Source: Caldilineaceae bacterium bin34 (GTDB lineage Bacteria > Chloroflexota > Anaerolineae > Caldilineales > Caldilineaceae). From it: a DNA stretch of 46,552 bases. A model generated the notes under the pieces. That model searched no databases and was not told where the DNA came from. It saw nothing but the letters and a program-made list of their open reading frames with translations. The position numbers were made by a program, and so were the translations under genes. The stretch covers positions 1 to 46,552 of the forward strand of contig MPMO01000039.1 in NCBI GenBank assembly GCA_002238555.1, in the 5' to 3' direction. Below are positions 25,317 to 32,490 of this stretch, in pieces; position 1 is the first letter of the stretch; every line of letters starts with the position of its first letter.

Positions 25317-25754
25317 TCATCCCGATACGACGGCGGCAGGTCGCGGCTGGTTGCGTTTCCACTGCTGGTACAGTCTGTTGAGTTCGTAGGCCACCGCGTC
25401 CCCGATGCACACATCGCACACACCGCAGGGTAGATCATCCCGGCCGCATTCACCCGCCTCGGCAAATTCGCCTCCTATGAGGATGGCCTCCGATTTCCTT
25501 TCCTCCCGCTCGGACAAAGGCATGCGCTGGATCAGTTCCGTGACAAGGATTTTGACGGCGGACGACGTATCTTTGGCCACTTCCACTTTTGCCCATGTGT
25601 GCGGCGACAGACCAAGCGCTTCGTGCCCGCCAACCAGTAGTTCCTCGATCGTGGCCTGATGAGGCAATTTGTGGTGGGTCGTCAGTAGAACCAAGGCGAT
25701 GGCAAACAACCGCATCGACTGTTTCGGTGTCAGTTCCGTGAGTTTCGCGTCCAA
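25317..25754 (-). CDS. Hypothetical protein with C-terminal Cys cluster
   Basis: A 145-residue protein I do not recognise. The proposed start is a TTG preceded by GGAAGGAAAC. A downstream ATG at MRLFAIALVLL is an alternative. The N-terminal two-thirds is mainly helical-looking and soluble, with a short hydrophobic stretch. The C-terminus holds a compact cluster, CGRDDLPCGVCDVC, with four Cys in a C-x6-C-x2-C-x2-C pattern that could bind zinc or an iron-sulfur centre. It stands alone, with about 580 bp to the next gene upstream. No function is assigned. Confidence 0.6.
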   Translation of the reverse strand: MDAKLTELTPKQSMRLFAIALVLLTTHHKLPHQATIEELLVGGHEALGLSPHTWAKVEVAKDTSSAVKILVTELIQRMPLSEREERKSEAILIGGEFAEAGECGRDDLPCGVCDVCIGDAVAYELNRLYQQWKRNQPRPAAVVSG

Positions 25755-26336
25755 GTTTCCTTCCTTGTAGCTGCCACGATAGTGGTTCCGGTTCCTGATT
25801 GATGCGGCGAGATGCGCCTTCGCCCCGGAGGGCCTTTCCGTGTCAGTCCAGCCATGATCCTGGACGGTGTCCGGCAGGGCACCCGGTTTCCGTATGTGAA
25901 CGGCACTGGTTGCTCCAGGCGCGTGACATCGACCTTGCCCGCGACAGTCGCCCTGCGCGCGGCATGCCGAAGGGCATGGTGGACATGATTGGGGACGGTT
26001 TCAATAGGGGCGGGAGCAACGGTGACGCGCAAAGGGGGCCGGGAAGATGCGGGACTTCGGTTCTCGCAACCATACCCATACTCCATTAGGATCATGGCAG
26101 AAATCCAGCCGGGCGGTTTGGCTGTCCCATGTCGGCAGCATGGCCAGTTGTCACGTAGGGGTGTTGCCGGCCCATGCCGCCATCCCATAGTTTGTCGGAG
26201 TGGGGCCTCCACCCGGTTCCTTCCGACACTTCCTCGACCTGCACTCCGGCTGGAGGTCCAGGGGCTGTACCACGTGTTGCCACGATTGCCGCCAGTGTCT
26301 CAAACCCTACCAATGCAATGTTGGGAACTGTGAACC
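25755..26336. other. Divergent intergenic region
   Basis: It lies between the minus-strand Cys-cluster gene and the plus-strand exonuclease gene and must contain both promoters. I see no gene or RNA. Confidence 0.4.
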
Positions 26337-27554
26337 ATGTTGACTCGACAGGCACCCGGGACTGTGGGCGGGGGAGCCCGCATTGCGGTCGTCGATCTCG
26401 AAACCACGGGCTTTCGTCCCCGGAGCGACCGCGTTGTGGAGATTGCCGTAGTGACCCTAAGCCTGCCGGACCTGTCCATATGCGATGAGTTCGACACGCT
26501 GCTCAACCCCGAAAGGGACATCGGGGCACAGCACATTCACGGCATCTCACCCGACATGGTGGTGGGAGCACCCACCTTTCGCGAGGTGGCCGCGATTCTG
26601 GCCGAACACGTTCACGATGCGGTCCTGGTATGCCACAACATAGGGTTTGACATTCCCTTCCTGGCACACGAGTTCACGCGTGCAGGAGGGGTTTTTCATC
26701 CTGGTACACCCCGTTGCACCCTGGCGGCAACGCGCCAGAAACTGTCCGTCGCCTGCCGGGATCATGACATCCCGTTGTCCGATGCACACTCCGCCTTGGC
26801 GGATGCCCGCGCCACGGCGTTGTTGGCGCGGAAGACGCTGAGCCTTGACGCCCATGGTTCCGCACAGGCAGAGGTTTGTGCGGAGGTTCAGGCCGTGCAC
26901 ACACTGCGCCGCAATCGAGATTCCGCCAGTCGCCTGGGCCGGATCATCGAACGTGCCCGATACCCGGAGACGGATGAAGTCACCCGGCTGTATCTGAACG
27001 CCCTTGACTATGTGTTGGATGACTTCGTGATAGAGGCGGCGGAACAGGACACTCTGAACGAACTGGCGACTACGCTGGGCATGACATCCCACCAGCGCAG
27101 GGAAGTTCATACGGCCTACTTCCAGTCCCTTGTCGACGCTGCCCAACGGGACAATGTCATCACCGCCGCGGAACATCGTTTGCTCAAAAAGGTGCATGCC
27201 GCCTTGATGTTGCCGGCCGGGGATTTGCCCAAGGCCGACGCAGCGAACGACCCCGGCAGCACCATACCCATGGGTACCAGCGTCTGCTTTTCCGGCGAGG
27301 CGTTCATGGATGGAATGCCTGTCCCGCGCAGCGAGTTGGAGGCCATGGCAAGGGCAATCGGTCTCAAGCCTGTTGCCACCGTCACCAAGAGGGGATGCGG
27401 GGTGCTCGTCACGGATCCGGACAGCCACTCCACCAAGGCCCGGAACGCCCGCAAATGGGGCATTCCGATTCTTGCTCCCGCACGATTCTGGTCCCTGTGC
27501 CATGCCCGTTGGGGATCCCATGGCCCGAAACCCCCTGCAACCGAGCCGGGTTGA
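26337..27554 (+). CDS. DEDDh exonuclease (DnaQ-like) with middle helical domain and BRCT domain
   Basis: A 405-residue protein. The N-terminal 180 residues are a 3'-5' exonuclease of the DnaQ/epsilon type. VVDLETTGF carries Asp20 and Glu22, CHNIGFDIPFL carries the next Asp, and HSALADARAT supplies the final His and Asp, so the DEDDh set is complete. A helical middle part (about residues 205-300, with YLNALDYVLDDFVIEAAEQD) resembles TerB-like modules. The C-terminus (about 310-400: GTSVCFSGEAF, then KWGIPILAPARFW) looks like a BRCT domain. It probably trims DNA or RNA ends in repair. The ribosome-binding site is weak. It precedes the next gene by 45 bp. Confidence 0.88.
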   Translation: MLTRQAPGTVGGGARIAVVDLETTGFRPRSDRVVEIAVVTLSLPDLSICDEFDTLLNPERDIGAQHIHGISPDMVVGAPTFREVAAILAEHVHDAVLVCHNIGFDIPFLAHEFTRAGGVFHPGTPRCTLAATRQKLSVACRDHDIPLSDAHSALADARATALLARKTLSLDAHGSAQAEVCAEVQAVHTLRRNRDSASRLGRIIERARYPETDEVTRLYLNALDYVLDDFVIEAAEQDTLNELATTLGMTSHQRREVHTAYFQSLVDAAQRDNVITAAEHRLLKKVHAALMLPAGDLPKADAANDPGSTIPMGTSVCFSGEAFMDGMPVPRSELEAMARAIGLKPVATVTKRGCGVLVTDPDSHSTKARNARKWGIPILAPARFWSLCHARWGSHGPKPPATEPG

Positions 27555-27599
27555 CCTTATGGGGCCAAGTCCGGCAAACCAGTTTCCAGGGCTTTGAAC

Positions 27600-28649
27600 A
27601 TGAGACACCTCAGTTTCGCCATCATCGGTGCCGGAAATATCGGCCGCATCCAAGCCGAAGCCATTGCCCGGATTCCCGATGCACGCCTGACCGTAGTGTG
27701 TAATCGGGGTTCAAGGGCGGGCATGGACTTGGCAAAGGCCCACGGTGCCGAATGGAGTCCGCACTATCAAGACGCGGTGCAGCACCCCGAGGTGGATGTC
27801 GTGTCCATTTGCACGCCCAGCGGCACGCACGCCGAAATCGCCGAGACCGCGGCCGCAGCCGGCAAGCACCTCCTGGTGGAGAAACCGCTCGACATCACAC
27901 TGCCCAGGGTGGATCGCATACTGTCCGCTGCCAGCCGTGCCAACGTGATCCTGGCGAGTGTGTTCCCATTGCGCTTCATGAAAGGCGTGCACCAGGCCAA
28001 GCAAGCCCTCGATGCCGGGCGACTGGGTCGCTTGACGATGGCCGATGCCTATGTCAAGTGGTTTCGTCCCCCTTCCTACTATGAGGTGGGTTGGCGAGGC
28101 ACCTGGGAGCTGGACGGTGGCGGGGCACTGATGAACCAGTCGATACACAGCATTGATTTGCTCCAATGGTTGGCCGGACCGGTGGACTACGTGTTCGCGC
28201 GCACAGCGACCCTAAGTCACGATATTGAGACAGAGGACACGGCCACTGCCTTGCTTGGATTTGCCCACGGCGGCATGGGGGTGATTCAAGGTGCCACCAG
28301 CTGTTGGCCAGGCACTGCGGCGCGGATCGAGCTGCAGGGTCCCCAAGGGACGATCGTGCTGGAGGAAGGGCGGATTGTCACGTGGCAGTTGGCCGACGCC
28401 GACGACGAAGAGGAAGCGGCCATGCTGTCCCTGGAGGCGGACACCGGCAGCAGCTCACAGGATCCCATGGGCATCGGTTCCGAAAACCATCGTCTGCAGA
28501 TCCAGGATCTCATCGAGGCCATACACGGTGATCGGGCCCCAGCCGTCGCCGGGGATGAAGGCCGCAAGGCTGTGGAGATTGTGCGCGCCATCTATCGTTC
28601 CGCCACCACGGGAATGCCTGTGCAGTTGCCATTGGCGGATGATGACTGA
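27600..28649 (+). CDS. Gfo/Idh/MocA family NAD(P)-dependent oxidoreductase
   Basis: A 349-residue oxidoreductase. The ATG at 27600 is preferred over a TTG two codons upstream because AGGG lies eight bases before it. The N-terminal Rossmann fold has AIIGAGNIGR. VEKPLDIT is the family Lys motif, near residue 95. The C-terminal half (GGALMNQSIHSIDLLQWL) is the substrate-binding sheet domain. Such enzymes oxidise or reduce sugars and inositols or their derivatives. With sulfatases and a fucosidase in the region it may act on a released sugar, but it is in another transcription unit with the exonuclease, so this is weak inference. Confidence 0.92.
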   Translation: MRHLSFAIIGAGNIGRIQAEAIARIPDARLTVVCNRGSRAGMDLAKAHGAEWSPHYQDAVQHPEVDVVSICTPSGTHAEIAETAAAAGKHLLVEKPLDITLPRVDRILSAASRANVILASVFPLRFMKGVHQAKQALDAGRLGRLTMADAYVKWFRPPSYYEVGWRGTWELDGGGALMNQSIHSIDLLQWLAGPVDYVFARTATLSHDIETEDTATALLGFAHGGMGVIQGATSCWPGTAARIELQGPQGTIVLEEGRIVTWQLADADDEEEAAMLSLEADTGSSSQDPMGIGSENHRLQIQDLIEAIHGDRAPAVAGDEGRKAVEIVRAIYRSATTGMPVQLPLADDD

Positions 28650-28706
28650 GTAGTTCAAGCAAGGACCCTCCGAGACGCCCCACGTTCCAAGCGTCCCCGG
28701 GATCGG

Positions 28707-29537
28707 TCAGGATTCTGCCGACTCGGAGAGACCTTTCAGCTGTGCCCGCAGCCTGGCTACTTCCTGCTCCAATTCCGCGCGGGCCTGTGCCTCCCGGTCT
28801 GCACGGCGTGCTTCCTGGTCTGCGCGGCGTGTCTCTTGAGCCACACGTCGAGCTTCCCGGTCCGCACGGCGGGTCTGCTGGAGACGGTCCGCTTCGGATT
28901 CGGCCGGAGGCAGAAACCAGTCGCCCCGCTCCTCGTCCCACAGGCGCAGCGCCTCGGTGGCCAGCAGACGTCCCCAGTGGGTGCCCAGCACCTCGCTGTA
29001 AAACGTCTCCGCCCCCAGCTCCGTCTGCAGCTCGCCGGCGATTGGCCGGTAGAGGCCCTCCTCCAGCCGCCAACCCTCCAGGCGCGGCTCCAGGTAGCCG
29101 CCGTGCGGGTCGTACAGCCAGTATTCGCGGATGCCCAGTTCGGCGTACAGATGGTGCTTGTGGAACTGATCCTGCCGATGCGTGGCGCGGCTGGACATCT
29201 CCATCACCAGATCCGGGGCCTTGCCCGCCTCCCACAACCGGTAGGAGGTGTCCCGCGGCGGGGTGAAATCCAAGACCACCATGACGTCGGGCGTCACCGA
29301 CGGGGCCGGCCCGGTGGCGCCGGGCGACAGTTCCCGGTAGTAGAAAATGTAGTCCGCGGCCACCAGGCACTCCACGTCGCGCAGGTGGTAGCTCATGGCC
29401 AGCTGGGCGTACTGCATGGCGAGGCCGTGAGACAAGGAAGAGGCCATGGGCTCGTCGGTCTCCAGGGGATAGAGGGCGTCCAGTTCCGCGCGTTCGAGGG
29501 CCCGTGGCGGGGCGGGGGCAGGCGGTGGCAAACGCAT
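28707..29537 (-). CDS. Uma2-family putative restriction endonuclease with charged repeat tail
   Basis: A 276-residue protein. The start is the ATG at 29537 with GAGGAGG upstream. The first 200 residues are a Uma2 (DUF820) domain of the PD-(D/E)xK type: TPDVMVVLDF, PDLVMEMSS and HLYAELGIREYWLYDP carry the acidic and Lys residues. The C-terminal 70 residues are a low-complexity run of RRADREARR-like units ending in a coiled coil (ELEQEVARLRAQLKGL). Uma2 genes are numerous in cyanobacteria and Chloroflexota, often as solitary copies, and their biological role is unsettled. It converges with the oxidoreductase at 57 bp. Confidence 0.88.
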   Translation of the reverse strand: MRLPPPAPAPPRALERAELDALYPLETDEPMASSLSHGLAMQYAQLAMSYHLRDVECLVAADYIFYYRELSPGATGPAPSVTPDVMVVLDFTPPRDTSYRLWEAGKAPDLVMEMSSRATHRQDQFHKHHLYAELGIREYWLYDPHGGYLEPRLEGWRLEEGLYRPIAGELQTELGAETFYSEVLGTHWGRLLATEALRLWDEERGDWFLPPAESEADRLQQTRRADREARRVAQETRRADQEARRADREAQARAELEQEVARLRAQLKGLSESAES

Positions 29538-29752
29538 CGGTTTTCCTCCTCGGTGGCCGTACGCGGCGGAAAGTTCCCTCCCGACCGAAGAGGCCGGTGG
29601 GTCTCCCATTCTAGTCGACGGCGCGGAGCGTTGCGGTGGTGCTCACAGAGTTCGCTTGGATGCCATGGCCACACTTGGCCCATGCCGTGGCATGAACACA
29701 CCCAAGCGTCTGACGAATCTACATTCCGCTATCAATACTCGTTTGCGTTCGA

Positions 29753-30673
29753 TCAGAGATTGTCGCAAGTCAGCGACTGTAAGTCTTGGCATGTGAATCT
29801 GCTTACAATGGCTTTTGCGAGGCTACTGCGGTGGCATTGGTGGGATTCCAACTCAAAACAAGTGAGTGCCACTCGCTTGCGTTGGGCCAACAACTGAACG
29901 ATCGCTCGCTGGTCGGCTTTATTGGTTTGCAACGTGGTTTGACGGTACTCGGCAAACAGTTGTTCATAATCACTTGGAGTCTGGAGATTGCGTCGTGCAG
30001 CCGATGCAATACCAAGGCGAGGGAAGTGCCGGTACTCAATTCCCAGTTCATTCAGGACACGACGCATTGAGCCACCGGAGAAGCCCATCTTCTGGCTTGT
30101 CGGATTGCGCCGGACATCGCAAAGCACGTTCACTTGTGAGTTGATCAGCTGTTGCAGGTAGCTTTCGAACGACTTGCCTTCGTAGCCAATCGTGAACAGT
30201 GCAGGTCCTGGCATCGGAGCGGGTATGCACTCATGAACCTTGAGCAACTCGGCATGCGAGAGGTGCTGCCCTGCGATTTCACTGCGCGTAGCGTAGAACG
30301 GATGGCGAGTGTACACCTCTCTGACAAGGTGATCTCCTCTCAGTATTCCCCATCGTTGCGTATGGAGTTCGAGCGTGGTCTGGTCATCGCTTGTGAGCAA
30401 GGTGGAGTGTGGATTGGAAGCTTGTCCGGCCGGGAGAGGTTTGTTGTCGAGGATCCAGTTGGGTCGGTCGCGTAGCCATCCATGGCGGATCAGGGCCTTG
30501 CGGTCCGCCTCCAAGGTGAACGAGTGGCATCCACAGCGGCATGGGATGAAGTCATATGACGGCCGTGACTGGCCTCGGGTGAGCAGGAACGCGTGCTCCT
30601 GAAAGTCCCTTGGACCTGCCTCTCCGTCCAGAGTTTCCAGGAGTGCCAACAGGAGGCGCCGTCGATAGAACAT
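29753..30673 (-). CDS. DUF488 family protein with N-terminal extension
   Basis: A 306-residue protein. The C-terminal half is a DUF488 domain: LFTIGYEGKSFESYLQQLI, DVRRNPTSQKMGFS, the conserved GIEYRHFPRLGI, and the late CFE...CHRS motif. The N-terminal 150 residues (MFYRRRLLLALLETL, then YDFIPCRCGCHSFTLEADRK) match the winged-helix-like extension of the long DUF488 subgroup. The function is not established; long DUF488 proteins occur next to helicases and restriction genes. The start lies 20 bp after the end of a broken helicase fragment, and the ribosome-binding site is weak. Confidence 0.82.
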   Translation of the reverse strand: MFYRRRLLLALLETLDGEAGPRDFQEHAFLLTRGQSRPSYDFIPCRCGCHSFTLEADRKALIRHGWLRDRPNWILDNKPLPAGQASNPHSTLLTSDDQTTLELHTQRWGILRGDHLVREVYTRHPFYATRSEIAGQHLSHAELLKVHECIPAPMPGPALFTIGYEGKSFESYLQQLINSQVNVLCDVRRNPTSQKMGFSGGSMRRVLNELGIEYRHFPRLGIASAARRNLQTPSDYEQLFAEYRQTTLQTNKADQRAIVQLLAQRKRVALTCFELESHQCHRSSLAKAIVSRFTCQDLQSLTCDNL

Positions 30674-30693
30674 TGAAGTAGTGATTGGAGAGT

Positions 30694-30968
30694 TGTGGGA
30701 AGTTGTGCTGGGTCAGGAAGCGATAGATCCACTGGTCGAGATGGATCACCTCCGCGCCTGTAAGGTCCTCAAGGCTCCGCCGCAGGTCTGCAGCCAAGTT
30801 GGCCGTGAAGGTCAGGAATAGGGACCTTGTCGTCGGCCACCCGCGCCCGGTGCCGCGCGAGCTACTTGGCCCGGAGCATGGCGACCACGGTCTTGCCGGT
30901 GCCGGCACCTCCCAGGACGCGGACGGGGCCGTTCCAGTCGCGGTCGACCAGCCGCCTCAGTGACGGGT
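30694..30968 (-). pseudogene. Fragment of a second RelE-UvrD helicase copy
   Basis: This segment is a diverged and frameshifted copy of the helicase gene around 37260-37535. It keeps RRLVDRDWNGPVRVLGGAGT with the P-loop in one frame, then LFLTFTANLAADLRRSLEDL and VIHLDQWIYRFLTQHNFPQ in another, with internal deletions. Similarity stops abruptly on both sides. It is the relic of a paralogous copy whose remainder is gone. Confidence 0.85.
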
Positions 30969-31245
30969 GTGGTGCAGTCCCATGCGATTGAGTGTACGGA
31001 AGTCCTGTTTGGTCCAGACCCGCATGCTGTAGGCCCCAGGGGCCCCGCGGTCCGCGGGCACGCCCCCAAGGTCCCTGGTCCGAGACCCGGATCACAATCA
31101 GGGAGCAGGGCCGCTTGCACCGCCAAAAGGCCAGTCCGACCGTTATCGTATACCGGCCGGGCCGGCAACTGTTCGATTGGCCGGTGCCGCGCACGGAACC
31201 TCTCGATCAGCTTCGAACAACCGTCCTACTCTCTGGATTCTTCCG

Positions 31246-32487
31246 TTATGACTGTCGAGGCATCTTGCAAAGCCGAACGATGAAGCGATCATCTTCCTCG
31301 ATCAAGTCCGGCTCGGTGCCATTGTGGCGCCGCATCGATTCGATGATCCGTTTGCGGACCCCCATTCCGTAGTGCTCGATGTAGCCGTAGTCGCGGAGAA
31401 TCTCCTTGAGCAACTCGTTGCGGGCCACCCGGACGACTCCCTCCTTCATCTTCTCCACAGTGACGCCGTTCGGTAGCCGACCCGGTGAAATCACTTCGAG
31501 GCGATCTTCATATAGCGAGACCTCGATGTCGGTCCCTTCGCGCGCGTAGTCGCGATGCGCTACCGCATTCACAATCGCTTCCCGCACCGCGTCAAGAGGG
31601 AAGGCTCGCTTGCGGCGCCGACGGCCTCCATCAAGCCACGCGATACTTCCCATGTTGCGTTTCACGAAGTCCACCGTACGGTCGATTACCCCCTTCTCCA
31701 CCGCTGCACCGCGCTTCGAGACTCTTGAGGTCAGGGGCCCCCGAATCCTCTCTTCATCGACCGTGTTGTATTCCTTCGCGCGACCTGGAAACGCCACCGC
31801 GGTCACACCAGCCTGAGGCAGGCGTCGGTTCGGGTTTTTGCCAAACAGCAGGAGCCCGGAGACCGATGCGCCAACTTCGTCATCTCCCTGCGCGACCAGT
31901 AGATCCGAGTTGAGCAGCAGTCGTCGCCGGTTCTCAAGATCCGCCCGAGCCGGCACGGATCGCTTCAGGACATCCCGGTAGTAGTTCTCGATCCGATCCA
32001 TGTCGAGACTTTCCAGTCCGGTGTCCGACACCACCTTGATTTCGTACCGGATCAGCCGCGCGGCCTGGTAAAGTCGGCCTTCCTCCTCGCGTGTCGCCTC
32101 TCGGGAGGTGCTCCCGACCCGGATGAACGTCACCCATGCCTTGCCTCGTCGTGCCTTGTACGGCTTCCCCGGACTGTCGGCAGCAAGCTCGATGATGCCC
32201 ACTTCCTGGCCGGCCTCCATCGTCATACAGGTCCAGACGGGGATGATGGCAGGCTGAAGATTCTGGCGAGTGATGTTCATCACCCATTCCTCCGCAGCCT
32301 CGCGGTTTCTGGTCAAACCGGAGATGCGTCCGTCGTCCTCCACCCCGAGCAGAATGACACCGCCTTCCAGGTTCAGCAGTGCAGACATCTCCTTCGCGAG
32401 GTCATCCGGGTGACAGTCGTCACGCTTGAATTCGACACGCGAGTTCTCGTGATGGGCGATGAGTTCGAACAGTTCCGTTCTGTTCAT
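31246..32487 (-). CDS. AlbA_2 (Schlafen-type) domain protein with C-terminal HATPase-like domain
   Basis: A 413-residue protein. Residues 1-120 form an AlbA_2/Schlafen-like nucleic-acid-binding domain (ENSRVEFKRD, MSALLNLEGGVILLGVEDDG). The C-terminal part from about residue 290 is a histidine-kinase-like ATPase of the divergent AAA-associated type (FPLDAVREAIVNAVAHRDYA, RLEVISPGRLPNGV, GYIEHYGMGVRKRIIESM). Such proteins are annotated as ATP-dependent or putative DNA-binding regulators and occur in defence loci. It starts three bases after the TrlF stop (TGA-GTC-ATG), so it is translationally coupled and the third gene of its operon. Confidence 0.88.
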   Translation of the reverse strand: MNRTELFELIAHHENSRVEFKRDDCHPDDLAKEMSALLNLEGGVILLGVEDDGRISGLTRNREAAEEWVMNITRQNLQPAIIPVWTCMTMEAGQEVGIIELAADSPGKPYKARRGKAWVTFIRVGSTSREATREEEGRLYQAARLIRYEIKVVSDTGLESLDMDRIENYYRDVLKRSVPARADLENRRRLLLNSDLLVAQGDDEVGASVSGLLLFGKNPNRRLPQAGVTAVAFPGRAKEYNTVDEERIRGPLTSRVSKRGAAVEKGVIDRTVDFVKRNMGSIAWLDGGRRRRKRAFPLDAVREAIVNAVAHRDYAREGTDIEVSLYEDRLEVISPGRLPNGVTVEKMKEGVVRVARNELLKEILRDYGYIEHYGMGVRKRIIESMRRHNGTEPDLIEEDDRFIVRLCKMPRQS

Positions 32488-32490
32488 GAC

